A stretch of DNA of 64,000 nt, from contig NZ_KB904188.1 of NCBI RefSeq assembly GCF_000380005.1, positions 62,001-126,000 on the forward strand, written 5' to 3'. Source of the stretch: Streptococcus didelphis DSM 15616. Its GTDB lineage: Bacteria > Bacillota > Bacilli > Lactobacillales > Streptococcaceae. A program made the translations under genes and the position numbers. The notes beneath the pieces were generated by a model. It did no database searches and had not been told where the DNA came from. It saw only the letters and a list, made by a program, of their open reading frames with translations. Every line of letters begins with the position of its first letter. The stretch's first letter is position 1. Of this stretch, positions 37,418 to 47,747 are shown in pieces.

Positions 37418-38219
37418 TTTTAAAGGAATAATCTTTTACTATTTCTATTGAGTTAATGGTAACTTTTTCTTTTGGTTTTTCATTCTCATCAACAGCTACA
37501 TGGGCTATTTTATCAACAACATCCATTCCTTCAGTAACTTGACCAAAGACAGTATAGCCACCATCTAGGCTAGGATTGCCTCCCATTTGGTAGGCTTCAA
37601 TAATTGGTTTTGGATAATGGTCCTGAGCTAAGGAGTTAGATTGGTCGTCGGTATTTTGGTTAATAAAGAACTGACTTCCATTTGTATTGGCACCAGCATT
37701 AGCCATTGCTAGAGCTCCTCTGATATTGTACAAGTAGGGTGAGATTTCATTATTAAAACCATTCCCAGAATCAATTTTAGGTTTTTTACCCTTCCAAATG
37801 GACTCTCCACCTGTACCGTCTCCTTTAGGATCTCCTGCTTGAATCATAAATTCTAATATAACACGGTGGAAGCTGATATCATTATAGTACCCTTCTTTAG
37901 CATGGGTTAGAAAATTTTCTACAGCAAGAGGGGCTAATTTTGGAAAGAGCTTAATGGTAATATCACCTTGAGTCGTTTTCAAGACAACCTTAGATTGGTC
38001 TTTTGTAAGGTCACTGTTAAGTTGAGGGAAATCTTTTCTACTGGCTTTGAGGGCTTTTTTGACTTCCTTACGGTAGCTTTCACTTTCTTGTCCATATTCT
38101 TTTTGTGCTATTTTTTCATCAACATATTTATCACCCTTAATGAGGCGACTAACAGATTCACAGCCACTTAAAGATAATAAGCAGATGATTATTACACTTA
38201 GCGAGACTATTTTTTTCAT
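37413..38219 (-). CDS. Cyclophilin-type peptidyl-prolyl isomerase lipoprotein
   Basis: A 268-residue lipoprotein: signal 'MKKIVSLSVIIICLLSLSGC' with lipobox LSGC, a charged linker, then a cyclophilin domain ('FHRVILEFMIQAGDPKGDGTGG', 'GALAMANAGANTNGSQFFIN', 'VFGQVTEGMDVVDKIA'). It helps fold exported proteins outside the membrane. The start at 38219 gives the signal peptide and has AAGGAG; a longer frame upstream is not credible. Convergent with mtsC, as in S. pyogenes. Confidence 0.9.
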   Translation of the reverse strand: MKKIVSLSVIIICLLSLSGCESVSRLIKGDKYVDEKIAQKEYGQESESYRKEVKKALKASRKDFPQLNSDLTKDQSKVVLKTTQGDITIKLFPKLAPLAVENFLTHAKEGYYNDISFHRVILEFMIQAGDPKGDGTGGESIWKGKKPKIDSGNGFNNEISPYLYNIRGALAMANAGANTNGSQFFINQNTDDQSNSLAQDHYPKPIIEAYQMGGNPSLDGGYTVFGQVTEGMDVVDKIAHVAVDENEKPKEKVTINSIEIVKDYSFKK

Positions 38220-38301
38220 ATTTTCTCCTTGAGCTAGTTTTCTATATTTTAACATAAAGTCAAGCTCTTGATAAGTATATTTCATTAATATCAAAAAATG
38301 G

Positions 38302-38307
38302 TATAAT
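38302..38307 (+). promoter_or_regulatory. Extended -10 almost touching the ftsK start
   Basis: TGG-TATAAT ends six bases before the ATG, predicting transcription from the start codon itself. Confidence 0.6.
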
Positions 38308-38313
38308 GGTTTT

Positions 38314-40749
38314 ATGGCTATAAGAAATCAACGAAAAAAAAGTGCTAAAAAAAAGCGTCAAACAAAGGCAGACTTAGAGAAACAAAGGGCTATTAAGAGG
38401 ATGATTTTCTCCTTTTTAATGGGTCTGGTTTTAATCTGTGCAGCTTTAAGACTTGGAGTATTTGGAATAACAGCTTATAATGTTATTCGTTTTATGGTAG
38501 GAAGCTTAGCTTACCTCTTTATCTTTGCAGTATTTGTCTATCTCTTTTTCTTTAAATGGTTAAAAAAACAAGAAGGATTGATTGCAGGCTTTATTATCCT
38601 ATTTTTAGGATTATTGATAGAGTGGCATGCTTATTTATTTACTTTTCAAGGAGTAAAGAATAAAGAAATTTTTTCTTATTCAGCAAGGTTAATCATGGAT
38701 GATTTAATCCAATTTAGGGTGGAGACCTTTGCAGGAGGTGGCATGTTTGGTGCCTTACTCTACAAGCCTGTCTCTTTCCTTTTCTCTAATATTGGAGCCT
38801 TTTTTATTGGAGCTCTTGTTATATTACTAGGCTTGTTTTTAATGACTCCTTGGGATGTTTATGATATTGCTGATTTTAGTAAGGGTTTGTTTGCTAAGTT
38901 AGCTGAAAAATATAGGGCAAATAAGGAGCTCCGCTATATCAAAAAGCAAGAAAGACAAGCCCAGGCTGAGCAAGCAAGAATTCAAGCAGAAATGGACCAA
39001 AAAGAAGTGCAAGATCAAGCCTTCCATAATGGATTGAAAGTGGATAGTGAGACTGGGGAAATTTTAGATTCTGATGGAGCTCATCTTATAGATTCAAGTG
39101 CTGAGGACCCAAGTTTCTCTGAACTCTTGGAGCCAGAGATTATTGCCTATCATTCACATCCTAGTGAGCTAGAGTCAGCTGAGCTTCCTCTTGATGCTGA
39201 TATAGAAAGCTTAAGCCTGGCTGAGGACCCTCTTTATGAGGAGCAAAAACTAGCTATGGAGAGTGATTCTGATGATTTTGATGATGAGCCTGTTGAAGTA
39301 GATTTTACGCCCAAAGCTAATCTTCTTTACAAGTTGCCAACCATTGACTTGTTTGCGCCAGATAGACCTAAGGATCAGACCAAGGAAAAAAGTCTGGTGC
39401 GTAAAAATATCAAGGTACTTGAAGATACCTTTAAGAGTTTTGGTATCGATGTCAAGGTAGAGCGGGCAGAAATTGGTCCTTCAGTTACCAAGTATGAAAT
39501 TAAACCAGCAGTAGGTGTTCGTGTTAATAGGATTTCTAATCTGGCAGATGATTTAGCTCTAGCCCTGGCTGCTAAGGATGTTCGGATTGAAGCCCCTATT
39601 CCAGGTAAGTCTTTAGTTGGTATTGAGGTTCCCAATTCTGAAATTGCTACGGTTTCGTTCCGTGAACTTTGGGAACAATCACAGACTTCTGAAGAAAAAC
39701 TCTTAGAGGTACCTCTAGGTAAGGCAGTTAATGGTTTAGCTAGAAGTTTTGATTTAACTAAGATGCCCCATCTTTTGGTAGCTGGGTCTACTGGGTCAGG
39801 GAAATCAGTTGCGGTTAATGGGATTATTTCAAGTATCTTGATGAAGGCTAGACCTGATCAGGTCAAATTCTTAATGGTTGACCCCAAAATGGTAGAATTA
39901 TCTGTCTATAATGATATTCCCCATCTATTGATTCCAGTAGTGACCAACCCACGTAAGGCCAGTAAGGCTCTTCAAAAAGTTGTTGATGAGATGGAAAATC
40001 GTTATGAGCTCTTTAGCAAGGTGGGTGTGAGAAATATTGCTAGCTATAATAGTAAGGTCGAGGATTACAATAGGCAGTCTGAACAAAAACAAATTCCCCT
40101 GCCTCTAATTGTGGTGATTGTAGATGAGTTGGCTGACTTAATGATGGTAGCAAGTAAAGAGGTTGAAGATGCTATTATTCGTTTGGGACAAAAGGCGCGT
40201 GCAGCTGGTATCCATATGATTTTAGCAACACAAAGACCATCTGTCGATGTTATTTCTGGCTTAATTAAGGCAAATGTACCTTCGCGAGTTGCTTTTGCAG
40301 TTTCCTCAGGGACAGATAGCCGTACCATTTTAGATGAAAATGGTGCTGAAAAACTCCTTGGTCGCGGTGATATGCTCTTTAAACCCATTGATGAAAATCA
40401 CCCTGTTCGACTTCAAGGTTCCTTTATATCTGATGATGATGTGGAACGCATTGTTGGTTTTATTAAGGACCAAGCAGAAGCAGACTATGATGATTCCTTT
40501 GATCCAGGTGAGGTCAGTGACAATGATAATGGTGCTTTTGGAAATGGCAGTGCTTCTGAGGGAGATTCTCTTTTTGAAGAAGCAAAGGCCTTAGTTTTAG
40601 AAACACAAAAGGCATCAGCTTCAATGATCCAAAGACGTCTATCTGTTGGTTTTAACCGAGCAACTCGTCTGATGGATGAGTTAGAAGAAGCAGGTGTCAT
40701 AGGACCAGCAGAAGGAACCAAACCAAGAAAAGTTTTACAAACACATTAA
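38314..40749 (+). CDS. ftsK: DNA translocase FtsK/SpoIIIE
   Basis: An 811-residue septal DNA pump. Four helices lie at about residues 30-190, followed by an acidic linker (about 220-330), a RecA-like motor with Walker A '[13 protein letters not shown]' and Walker B '[15 protein letters not shown]', and a C-terminal gamma winged helix ('[25 protein letters not shown]') that reads orienting sequences. It moves chromosome ends through the closing septum. No ribosome binding site precedes the ATG. Confidence 0.93.
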   Translation: MAIRNQRKKSAKKKRQTKADLEKQRAIKRMIFSFLMGLVLICAALRLGVFGITAYNVIRFMVGSLAYLFIFAVFVYLFFFKWLKKQEGLIAGFIILFLGLLIEWHAYLFTFQGVKNKEIFSYSARLIMDDLIQFRVETFAGGGMFGALLYKPVSFLFSNIGAFFIGALVILLGLFLMTPWDVYDIADFSKGLFAKLAEKYRANKELRYIKKQERQAQAEQARIQAEMDQKEVQDQAFHNGLKVDSETGEILDSDGAHLIDSSAEDPSFSELLEPEIIAYHSHPSELESAELPLDADIESLSLAEDPLYEEQKLAMESDSDDFDDEPVEVDFTPKANLLYKLPTIDLFAPDRPKDQTKEKSLVRKNIKVLEDTFKSFGIDVKVERAEIGPSVTKYEIKPAVGVRVNRISNLADDLALALAAKDVRIEAPIPGKSLVGIEVPNSEIATVSFRELWEQSQTSEEKLLEVPLGKAVNGLARSFDLTKMPHLLVAGSTGSGKSVAVNGIISSILMKARPDQVKFLMVDPKMVELSVYNDIPHLLIPVVTNPRKASKALQKVVDEMENRYELFSKVGVRNIASYNSKVEDYNRQSEQKQIPLPLIVVIVDELADLMMVASKEVEDAIIRLGQKARAAGIHMILATQRPSVDVISGLIKANVPSRVAFAVSSGTDSRTILDENGAEKLLGRGDMLFKPIDENHPVRLQGSFISDDDVERIVGFIKDQAEADYDDSFDPGEVSDNDNGAFGNGSASEGDSLFEEAKALVLETQKASASMIQRRLSVGFNRATRLMDELEEAGVIGPAEGTKPRKVLQTH

Positions 40750-40780
40750 AAAATCATTGGCTCAGGTCCAATGATTTTTT
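40747..40780. terminator. Bidirectional terminator after ftsK
   Basis: AAAAAATCATTGG with CCAATGATTTTTT, 6-base loop, between convergent genes. Confidence 0.88.
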
Positions 40781-41129
40781 AGATGGTAAAAATAGTAATA
40801 ACCAGTCCTAGATAGAGAAAAAAGGTAAGTAGAAACCCAATTCGCCAAAACAACTTCAAAAAGCGTGGGTATTGAAAATCTTGCTTCTTTATTACTAGTA
40901 CGAGGCTTATAATAATAGCTAAACATGATAGGGCGATGAGATAATAAGGTAATAGATTATGGGCAAAAAATTTACCAGAAACCAGTATGAATTCTAAGGC
41001 AAAGAGAAGGAAGGCTAAATCAGGGAATTTAATACCATAAGTTCCCACTCTAAAAAGGGAAACAAGAATATGTGAAAAAATGGGTGTTATTAGTATAAAC
41101 AAGACGGCTATTAATTTATAGGTTATCAT
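40779..41129 (-). CDS. DUF3397 membrane protein
   Basis: A 116-residue membrane protein with four helices ('LIAVLFILITPIFSHILV', 'FPDLAFLLFALEFILVS', 'LLPYYLIALSCLAIIISLVLV', 'LTFFLYLGLVITIF'). Length and topology fit DUF3397, a family found widely in Firmicutes with no known role. It is a single gene convergent with ftsK. Confidence 0.7.
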   Translation of the reverse strand: MITYKLIAVLFILITPIFSHILVSLFRVGTYGIKFPDLAFLLFALEFILVSGKFFAHNLLPYYLIALSCLAIIISLVLVIKKQDFQYPRFLKLFWRIGFLLTFFLYLGLVITIFTI

Positions 41130-41414
41130 AACTTTATTTTATCTTCTTTCGCTAAACTTGTAAACTTTTTATTTTGATTCAGGAAAATATAGTAAGACTT
41201 AACAAGAATTTCCCAAATCGAGACTAAGGCTAAATAAATGTTCAGCTTTAGGACTCTTCTAAAACTAAAGGCTTTGTATCTCTCTTATAAATGGTATAAT
41301 GACTCTTATGGAAATAAGAAAAAGAAATATTTCAGAAATTAAAAATATTTTTTTCAGTAAATAGTAACTTAGTTTCACTTAGCCTTTATTTATTGAGAAG
41401 GAGGATAAAAAGGT
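41130..41414. other. Intergenic region before the MFS gene
   Basis: 285 bases. It holds TGG-TATAAT at 41292-41300, an extended -10 for the transporter gene, and an AT-rich leader with a weak AAATATTT inverted repeat; nothing else is seen. Confidence 0.5.
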
Positions 41415-42785
41415 ATGCAATCACAGGAAGCATTTAAAGGAAATAATAAACTACTAGTAGGTATAGTGCTAGCTGTTCTAGCTTTTTGGTTATTTGCCCA
41501 GTCTATTTTAAATATGGCACCGGATGTTCAAAGGTCATTGGGAATTTCTTCAGGTTCTATGGATATTGGGATATCTATCACGGCTCTCTTTTCGGGATTA
41601 TTTATAGTGGTAACTGGAGGACTAGCTGATAAACTAGGACGGGTTAAATTCACCTATATTGGACTTTTGTTAAATGTCATTGGTTCTTTCCTGATAATTA
41701 TGGCAGATGGAGCTATGTTATTTATCATGGGACGTATTTTTCAGGGTCTAGCAGCAGCTTTTATCATGCCTTCAACAATGGCATTGGTAAAAACCTATTA
41801 TGTCGGGGCTGAGCGTCAGCGAGCTGTTAGTTTTTGGTCTATTGGTTCTTGGGGAGGGTCTGGTCTTTGTTCTTTTTTTGGTGGAACGGTAGCTAGTTCT
41901 ATAGGTTGGCGTTATGTCTTTGTCTTTTCCATCATGGCTTCTATAGTAAGTTTTCTACTCATATATGGAACTCCAGAGAGTAAAGTTGTAAGTAGTCAAA
42001 GAAAATTTGATTTACCGGGTATTCTTATTTTCATAATTAGCATGCTAGCACTCAATATTGGGATTTCCACTGCTAAAGACAATGGCTTTTTATCACCAAT
42101 AACCTTGTCTCTTTTGGGGCTTGTTCTTGGTGGTTTTCTTCTTTTTTATTATATTGAACAGCATAAGGAAAACAGTTTTATTGATTTTAGACTTTTTGAT
42201 AATCCTTATTACTTGGGAGCTACTATTTCAAATTTTTTATTAAACGCTGTAGCTGGTACCCTTATTGTGATTAATACCTATATGCAAGAAGGAAGAGGCT
42301 TGTCTGCTCAAAGGGCTGGCACAATGTCATTGGGCTATTTGGTGCTTATTTTAATTACCATCCGTATTGGCGAAAAGCTCCTACAAAGGTTTGGAGCGAG
42401 AAAGCCTATGTTATGGGGAGCGAACAGTTGCTTGCTGGGAATAGTCCTAATGACATTTGTAGGACTCAAAGGGTCTAGTTATCTAGGACTTGTTTTTCTA
42501 GGCTATGCTTTTTTTGGAGCTGGTCTTGGAATTTATGCGACCCCATCAACTGATACAGCCATCTCAAGTATTCCAAACGAAAAAGTTGGAGCTGCTTCTG
42601 GTATCTATAAGATGGCTAGCTCACTAGGAAGTGCAATGGGAGTAGCAATTTCAATAGCTGTCTACCATGCCCTTATTAATGGAAACCAATTTGATAGGGC
42701 AGCATTTTATGGCCTTTTGGTAAATGTTTCTTTCTGTCTGTTATCAATATGTTCTATCATTTTTATTATTCCCAAAAAATCTTAA
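41415..42785 (+). CDS. MFS multidrug transporter (DHA2 / EmrB-QacA type)
   Basis: A 456-residue membrane protein with 12-14 helices. It has 'GGLADKLGRVKFTYIG' (MFS motif A), 'GRIFQGLAAAFIMPSTMALVKTYY' and 'IGSWGGSGLCSFFGG' (motif C of drug antiporters), which place it in DHA2. It probably exports drugs or metabolites with protons. The gene sits between the ftsK/DUF3397 pair and the ribosomal L11-L1 operon. Confidence 0.85.
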   Translation: MQSQEAFKGNNKLLVGIVLAVLAFWLFAQSILNMAPDVQRSLGISSGSMDIGISITALFSGLFIVVTGGLADKLGRVKFTYIGLLLNVIGSFLIIMADGAMLFIMGRIFQGLAAAFIMPSTMALVKTYYVGAERQRAVSFWSIGSWGGSGLCSFFGGTVASSIGWRYVFVFSIMASIVSFLLIYGTPESKVVSSQRKFDLPGILIFIISMLALNIGISTAKDNGFLSPITLSLLGLVLGGFLLFYYIEQHKENSFIDFRLFDNPYYLGATISNFLLNAVAGTLIVINTYMQEGRGLSAQRAGTMSLGYLVLILITIRIGEKLLQRFGARKPMLWGANSCLLGIVLMTFVGLKGSSYLGLVFLGYAFFGAGLGIYATPSTDTAISSIPNEKVGAASGIYKMASSLGSAMGVAISIAVYHALINGNQFDRAAFYGLLVNVSFCLLSICSIIFIIPKKS

Positions 42786-42827
42786 AGAGACTTTTCTTTC
42801 TCAAAAAAAGTAAATTAAGAAAAAGTA

Positions 42828-42856
42828 TTGAAATTTGTTGTAGAAATAGGTATAAT
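42828..42856 (+). promoter_or_regulatory. Promoter of rplK-rplA
   Basis: TTGAAA (42828-42833) and TATAAT (42851-42856), 17-base spacer. Confidence 0.75.
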
Positions 42857-42880
42857 GGAGAGGTATGCTAAATGCATATC

Positions 42881-42918
42881 TGTGGGAGGTAAAAATCTTA
42901 ATTACCGCCAAAACCACA
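42881..42918 (+). promoter_or_regulatory. Ribosomal protein leader stem before rplK
   Basis: TGTGGGAGGTAA ... TTACCGCC ... CCACA folds as a stem with an internal loop. It resembles the second element at 43412-43444. Likely a binding site for L1 (or L11) for autoregulation. Confidence 0.45.
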
Positions 42919-42934
42919 ACAGGAGGATTTTAAA

Positions 42935-43360
42935 ATGGCTAAAAAAGTCGAAAAACTTGTAAAACTTCAAATCCCTGCTGGTAAAGCTACACCAGCTCCA
43001 CCAGTTGGACCAGCTCTTGGTCAAGCAGGTATTAACATCATGGGATTCACTAAAGAATTTAATGCTCGTACAGCTGATCAAGCTGGTATGATCATCCCAG
43101 TTGTTATCTCAGTTTATGAAGATAAATCATTTGATTTCATTACTAAAACACCACCAGCTGCTGTTCTTTTGAAAAAAGCTGCAGGTGTTGAAAAAGGATC
43201 AGGTACACCTAATACAACTAAGGTTGCATCAGTTACTCGTGCACAAGTACAAGAAATTGCTGAAACTAAGATGCCAGATTTAAACGCTGCAAACCTTGAG
43301 TCTGCAATGCGTATGATTGAAGGTACTGCTCGTTCAATGGGATTCACTGTTACTGACTAA
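42935..43360 (+). CDS. rplK: 50S ribosomal protein L11
   Basis: A 141-residue protein with the classic start '[29 protein letters not shown]' (in parts) and '[15 protein letters not shown]'. It binds the GTPase centre of 23S rRNA. Strong codon bias and an AGGAGG site mark high expression. First of the rplK-rplA pair. Confidence 0.97.
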   Translation: MAKKVEKLVKLQIPAGKATPAPPVGPALGQAGINIMGFTKEFNARTADQAGMIIPVVISVYEDKSFDFITKTPPAAVLLKKAAGVEKGSGTPNTTKVASVTRAQVQEIAETKMPDLNAANLESAMRMIEGTARSMGFTVTD

Positions 43361-43411
43361 TCAGACAAGAACCCTATTACCCGCAAGACTTTATCATAAG
43401 AGATGAGTGAC

Positions 43412-43444
43412 GTGGGAGATTTTAAATCAAATCGATATGACCAC
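43412..43444 (+). promoter_or_regulatory. L1-type mRNA leader between rplK and rplA
   Basis: GTGGGAG-GATTT ... AAATC-GATATGACCAC: outer GTGG/CCAC and inner GATTT/AAATC pairs with an asymmetric internal loop. This is the shape of L1-binding mRNA sites that mimic 23S helix 77. Confidence 0.55.
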
Positions 43445-43464
43445 ATTACAAGGAGAAAAAAATA

Positions 43465-44154
43465 ATGGCTAAAAAAAGCAAACAAATGCGTGCTGCACTT
43501 GAAAAAATTGATAGCACAAAAGCTTACAGTGTAGAAGAAGCTGTAGCTTTAGTAAAAGAAACTAACTTTGCAAAATTTGATGCATCTGTAGAAGTTGCAT
43601 ACAACTTGAATATTGACGTTCGTAAAGCTGACCAACAAATCCGTGGAGCAATGGTATTGCCAAATGGAACTGGTAAAACACAACGTGTTTTAGTATTTGC
43701 ACGTGGTCCTAAAGCTGAAGAAGCAAAAGCTGCTGGAGCAGACTTCGTAGGTGAAGATGACCTAGTTGCTAAAATCAATGGTGGATGGCTTGATTTTGAT
43801 GTTGTTATTGCAACACCAGACATGATGGCAATCGTTGGACGACTTGGACGTGTTCTTGGACCTCGTAACTTGATGCCAAACCCTAAAACTGGTACTGTAA
43901 CAATGGACGTTACTAAAGCAGTTGAAGAGTCTAAAGGTGGTAAAATCACTTACCGTGCTGACAAAGCAGGTAACGTACAAGCTATCATTGGTAAAGTATC
44001 ATTTGACACTGACAAATTGGTTGAAAACTTTAAAGCATTCCACGATGTAATGGTTAAAGCTAAACCAGCAACTTCTAAAGGTACTTACATGACTAATGTT
44101 GCTATCACATCTACACAAGGTGTTGGTATCAAAGTAGACCCATCATCATTCTAA
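43465..44154 (+). CDS. rplA: 50S ribosomal protein L1
   Basis: A 229-residue protein of the L1 stalk, with '[24 protein letters not shown]' at about residues 34-57 (in parts), '[17 protein letters not shown]' and '[13 protein letters not shown]'. It also acts as a translational repressor of its own operon. AAGGAG precedes the start. Confidence 0.97.
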   Translation: MAKKSKQMRAALEKIDSTKAYSVEEAVALVKETNFAKFDASVEVAYNLNIDVRKADQQIRGAMVLPNGTGKTQRVLVFARGPKAEEAKAAGADFVGEDDLVAKINGGWLDFDVVIATPDMMAIVGRLGRVLGPRNLMPNPKTGTVTMDVTKAVEESKGGKITYRADKAGNVQAIIGKVSFDTDKLVENFKAFHDVMVKAKPATSKGTYMTNVAITSTQGVGIKVDPSSF

Positions 44155-44185
44155 TGACTTAAAAGGCTATTTCAGGATAGCTTTA

Positions 44186-44230
44186 GATTGAAGAAAAGTT
44201 CAATTTGAGGACTTTTCTTCAATCTTTTTT
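44186..44230 (+). terminator. Rho-independent terminator after rplA
   Basis: A 15-bp stem GATTGAAGAAAAGTT / GACTTTTCTTCAATC with T6. Confidence 0.9.
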
Positions 44231-44429
44231 ATTTTATCGCTAAGGAAGCCCTATGTTATTGAGATTATAAGACTTAGCTTGTTTATTTCGATAAGCTAAC
44301 AGCTAGTTACTTGTTTTAAACGCTAGTGTAAGAAGAAAAACGTTTTTCTAGTATCTTAAATAGCATTCATCTGTCAAAAATAAATCATTTATGATAAAAT
44401 AGATAGGACAAACTAAGGAGATAATCAAA
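44231..44429. other. Intergenic region before pyrH
   Basis: It holds an inverted repeat TTAGCTT/AAGCTAA (44274-44299) and an extended -10 TGA-TAAAAT (44395-44400) with CTGTCA upstream, the likely pyrH promoter. Confidence 0.45.
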
Positions 44430-45161
44430 GTGGAACCAAAATATCGTCGTATTTTAATTAAGTTATCTGGGGAAGCCTTGGCTGGAGACAAGGGAAGTGG
44501 GATTGATATCCCAACTGTTCAAGCCATTGCTAAAGAAATTGCTGAAGTACATGCTTCAGGAGTAGAAATTGGACTTGTTATTGGTGGAGGTAACCTTTGG
44601 AGGGGTGAACCGGCTGCAGAGGCTGGTATGGATCGTGTACAGGCTGATTACACAGGCATGTTGGGTACTGTAATGAATGCCCTCGTTATGGCTGATAGTT
44701 TGCAACATTATGGAGTAGATACTCGGGTTCAAACAGCTATTCCTATGCAAAATGTTGCTGAGTCTTATATTCGTGGACGTGCCCTTCGTCATTTAGAAAA
44801 AGGACGGATTGTGGTCTTTGGAGCAGGTATTGGCTCACCTTATTTTTCAACCGACACAACAGCTGCTTTACGGGCTGCTGAAATTGAAGCAGATGCTATC
44901 TTGATGGCTAAAAATGGGGTTGATGGTGTCTATAATGCAGACCCTAAAAAAGATGCCAATGCTGTTAAATTTGATGAGCTAACCCATGGTGAAGTTATTA
45001 AACGTGGCCTAAAAATCATGGATGCTACAGCTTCTACCTTATCAATGGATAACGATATTGACTTAGTCGTTTTCAATATGAATAAGAGTGGCAACATCAA
45101 ACGAGTTGTCTTTGGTGAACATATCGGAACCACTGTATCTAACAAATCAAATGAAGATTAA
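44430..45161 (+). CDS. pyrH: UMP kinase
   Basis: A 243-residue hexameric amino-acid-kinase-fold enzyme (UMP to UDP), unlike eukaryotic UMP kinases. It has '[13 protein letters not shown]', '[10 protein letters not shown]' and '[20 protein letters not shown]'. With frr downstream (35-base gap) it is the standard pyrH-frr pair. Confidence 0.95.
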   Translation: MEPKYRRILIKLSGEALAGDKGSGIDIPTVQAIAKEIAEVHASGVEIGLVIGGGNLWRGEPAAEAGMDRVQADYTGMLGTVMNALVMADSLQHYGVDTRVQTAIPMQNVAESYIRGRALRHLEKGRIVVFGAGIGSPYFSTDTTAALRAAEIEADAILMAKNGVDGVYNADPKKDANAVKFDELTHGEVIKRGLKIMDATASTLSMDNDIDLVVFNMNKSGNIKRVVFGEHIGTTVSNKSNED

Positions 45162-45196
45162 ATATTTTAAAAAGGACATTTAAGGAGAGAATTTTA

Positions 45197-45754
45197 ATGC
45201 CAAATGCTATTATAGAAAAAGCCAATGAACGCTTTGAACAATCATTTCATTCCCTATCTCGTGAATATGCTAGTATCCGTGCGGGCCGTGCCAATGCTAG
45301 CCTACTAGATAGAATTCAAGTTGAATATTATGGAGCACCAACTCCACTGAACCAATTAGCTTCTATTACAATCCCTGAAGCACGTGTTTTGTTAATTTCA
45401 CCTTTTGATAAAAATTCTATCAAGGATATTGAACGTGCCATCAATGCATCAGATTTAGGGATCACTCCAGCCAATGATGGTTCAGTTATTCGTTTGGTTA
45501 TTCCAGCTCTAACTGAGGAAACACGTAAAAATTTAGCCAAAGAAGTGAAAAAAGTTGGTGAACATGCTAAGATAGCTATTCGTAATATTCGTCGTGATGC
45601 TATGGATGAAGCTAAAAAGCAAGAAAAAGAAAAAGAAATTTCTGAAGATGAATTGAAATCATTGGAAAAAGATATTCAAAAAGCAACCGATGATGCCATT
45701 AAACATATTGATACGATGACATCAGCTAAAGAAAAAGAGCTTCTTGAAGTATAA
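45197..45754 (+). CDS. frr: Ribosome recycling factor
   Basis: A 185-residue tRNA-shaped factor that splits post-termination ribosomes with EF-G. It has '[25 protein letters not shown]', '[22 protein letters not shown]' (in parts) and the long helical '[23 protein letters not shown]'. AAGGAG precedes the ATG. Confidence 0.96.
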   Translation: MPNAIIEKANERFEQSFHSLSREYASIRAGRANASLLDRIQVEYYGAPTPLNQLASITIPEARVLLISPFDKNSIKDIERAINASDLGITPANDGSVIRLVIPALTEETRKNLAKEVKKVGEHAKIAIRNIRRDAMDEAKKQEKEKEISEDELKSLEKDIQKATDDAIKHIDTMTSAKEKELLEV

Positions 45755-45811
45755 TGTAGTATCAAATTATCTCTTTACCTAATGGTAAAGGTTATAAAAG
45801 TTAAGAAGAGA

Positions 45812-45859
45812 GGTAGGCAAATTTCAAGAGCATTTGTTTTTGACAGTTGCCTATTTTTT
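45812..45859 (+). terminator. Rho-independent terminator after frr
   Basis: TAGGCAA with TTGCCTA (26-base loop) and T6; a second hairpin, CTTTACC/GGTAAAG, lies just upstream. Confidence 0.65.
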
Positions 45860-45875
45860 ATAGAAAGAACATATT

Positions 45876-46730
45876 ATGAATCAATTACTTGCAACAATTA
45901 TTACTGGCTTAATAAAAGAAGAAAATGAAACGTCTTATTTTGTCCAAAAAGATGGTTTTATCTTCCGTCTCTCTAAAGAAGAAGGTCAGCATGAACTAGG
46001 AGAAATGGTCACTGGCTTTGCTTATCTGGATATGAAACAAAAGCCTCGCTTAACAACTAAGGAAATCAGCTCAACTCAGACCTCATTTGGTTGGGGACAG
46101 GTAACAGATGTCCGCCGTGATCTAGGAGTTTTTGTCGACACTGGGATTCCTGATAAGGAAATAGTGGTTTCTTTGGACCTTTTACCCGAAATGAAGGAAT
46201 TGTGGCCTAAAAAGGGAGATAGGCTTTATATTAAGCTTTCAGTGGATAATAAAGAAAGGATCTGGGGTGTCCCTGCTGAACCAGAAGTCTTTCAAAAAAT
46301 GGCGACACAGGCCTATGATAATATGCAAAACCAAAACTGGCCAGCCATTGTTTACCGCTTAAAAATGTCAGGAACTTTTGTATATCTTCCTGATAATAAT
46401 ATGTTGGGTTTTATTCATCCAAGTGAACGTTATAACGAACCTCGTTTAGGTCAAGTACTAGATGCTCGGATTATAGGATTTAGAGAAGTTGATCGCACCT
46501 TAAACTTATCCCTTAAGCCTCGCTCATTTGAAATGTTAGAAAATGATGCTCAGATGATTTTGACTTACCTGGAATCAAATGGTGGTTTTATGACCTTGAA
46601 TGATAAATCAGATCCAGAAGATATTAAAGCAACCTTTGCCATTTCTAAGGGACAATTTAAAAAAGCCCTAGGTGGCCTAATGAAAGCTAAAAAAATTAAA
46701 CAAGATGCTCATGGCACAGAACTTATATAA
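45876..46730 (+). CDS. cvfB: S1-domain RNA-binding protein CvfB
   Basis: A 284-residue protein with S1-like repeats and a C-terminal winged helix, as in CvfB/YitL. It has '[31 protein letters not shown]' (S1, in parts), '[17 protein letters not shown]' and '[10 protein letters not shown]'. CvfB influences virulence gene expression in Staphylococcus; its exact RNA target is not known. Confidence 0.88.
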   Translation: MNQLLATIITGLIKEENETSYFVQKDGFIFRLSKEEGQHELGEMVTGFAYLDMKQKPRLTTKEISSTQTSFGWGQVTDVRRDLGVFVDTGIPDKEIVVSLDLLPEMKELWPKKGDRLYIKLSVDNKERIWGVPAEPEVFQKMATQAYDNMQNQNWPAIVYRLKMSGTFVYLPDNNMLGFIHPSERYNEPRLGQVLDARIIGFREVDRTLNLSLKPRSFEMLENDAQMILTYLESNGGFMTLNDKSDPEDIKATFAISKGQFKKALGGLMKAKKIKQDAHGTELI

Positions 46731-46735
46731 ATCAG

Positions 46736-46763
46736 AAAACTTTGCGACTAGCAAGGTTTTTTG
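46736..46763 (+). terminator. Terminator after cvfB, overlapping the msrA promoter
   Basis: 10-bp stem AAAACTTTGC with GCAAGGTTTT, 5-base loop, T run. Confidence 0.75.
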
Positions 46764-46770
46764 TTACAAT
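46742..46770 (+). promoter_or_regulatory. Promoter of msrA inside the terminator
   Basis: TTGCGA (46742-46747) and TACAAT (46765-46770) with 17 bases between; the -35 lies in the terminator stem. Confidence 0.5.
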
Positions 46771-46798
46771 GAGACCATCAAATGACGAGGAGAAAGAC

Positions 46799-47320
46799 AT
46801 GGAGAAACATTTAGAGAGAGCTATTTTTGCAGGTGGTTGCTTTTGGTGCATGGTGCAACCCTTTGAAGAACAAGCTGGTATCTTATCTGTAAGAAGCGGC
46901 TACACAGGAGGTCATGTGCCCAATCCAACCTATGAACAAGTGTGCGCAAAAACAACAGGCCATACAGAGGCAGTTGAAATTATCTTTGACCCAGACCAGA
47001 TTTCTTTTGCAGATTTAGTGGAGCTTTACTGGGCTCAGACAGATCCTACAGATGCTTTTGGCCAATTTGAGGATAGAGGAGATAATTATCGTCCTGTTAT
47101 TTATTATTTTAACCAAGAACAAAAACGCATTGCAGAGCAGTCCAAGGCTAACTTAGGAGCTTCAGGACGCTTTGATAAACCAATAGTGACCAGTATCCAG
47201 GCTGCATGTGACTTTTACCCAGCAGAAGATTATCACCAAGGTTTTTATAGAAATAATCCAGAACGCTACGCTCGAAGTAGCCAAATAAGACACGCATTTT
47301 TAGAGGAGAACTGGAAGTGA
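46799..47320 (+). CDS. msrA: Peptide methionine sulfoxide reductase A
   Basis: A 173-residue enzyme that repairs S-methionine sulfoxide. It has '[11 protein letters not shown]' with catalytic Cys, 'VRSGYTGG', 'GHTEAVEI' and '[11 protein letters not shown]'. The ATG at 46799 follows CGAGGAGA and gives the family N-terminus; an upstream in-frame start would lie in the terminator. It overlaps yozE by four bases. Confidence 0.93.
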   Translation: MEKHLERAIFAGGCFWCMVQPFEEQAGILSVRSGYTGGHVPNPTYEQVCAKTTGHTEAVEIIFDPDQISFADLVELYWAQTDPTDAFGQFEDRGDNYRPVIYYFNQEQKRIAEQSKANLGASGRFDKPIVTSIQAACDFYPAEDYHQGFYRNNPERYARSSQIRHAFLEENWK

Positions 47321-47532
47321 GAAAATCTTTTTATAGCTGGCTGATGACCCAGCGCAATTCTAAATCAGATACTCCAGTAGCTATATTAGCCGATTTAGCC
47401 TTTGAAGATATAAGCTTTCCTAAACATACAGATGATTTTGATTTAGTCAGTCGCTATTTAGAAGATCAGGCTAGCTTTTCCTTTAATTTAGGTCAGTTTG
47501 ACATCATCTGGGAAGACTATAAGAGCCACTAA
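47317..47532 (+). CDS. yozE: YozE family protein (UPF0346)
   Basis: A 71-residue SAM-like helical protein: '[35 protein letters not shown]' (in parts) is the YozE_SAM_like pattern. Function unknown. It starts within the msrA stop and precedes a strong terminator. Confidence 0.85.
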   Translation: MRKSFYSWLMTQRNSKSDTPVAILADLAFEDISFPKHTDDFDLVSRYLEDQASFSFNLGQFDIIWEDYKSH

Positions 47533-47554
47533 AAGTCATCTTTCAAAAAAATCT

Positions 47555-47589
47555 AGGAATACTTTTTTAGAAAAAGCATTCCTTTTTTG
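47555..47589 (+). terminator. Rho-independent terminator after yozE
   Basis: AGGAATACTTTTT with AAAAAGCATTCCT (one mismatch), 3-base loop, T6. Confidence 0.85.
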
Positions 47590-47611
47590 TGGTTAAAATA
47601 AATGTACTACA

Positions 47612-47645
47612 TTTTTTAGACAGTTTTTTATATCTGTCTAAAAAA
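47612..47645. repeat. Inverted repeat upstream of the oleate hydratase gene
   Basis: TTTTTTAGACAG and CTGTCTAAAAAA, a perfect 12-bp inverted repeat around a 10-base loop, about 100 bases before the gene. It may be an operator or a second terminator. Confidence 0.5.
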
Positions 47646-47747
47646 GGCCTAGAAAGAGCTTTTTTAGTGGCAGAGCTTGCTTTTTAAGAGTAAAATGAAC
47701 CTAATTAAAGGATTAACCACTTTAAAAAATATCTAGGAGGTCACTTT

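Noticed and set aside
38220..38294. N-terminal extension of the cyclophilin lipoprotein
   Set aside because: It would bury the lipoprotein signal; the inner ATG has a good ribosome site.
43524..43949. Long minus-strand ORF inside rplA
   Set aside because: A shadow caused by the strong codon bias of the ribosomal protein gene.
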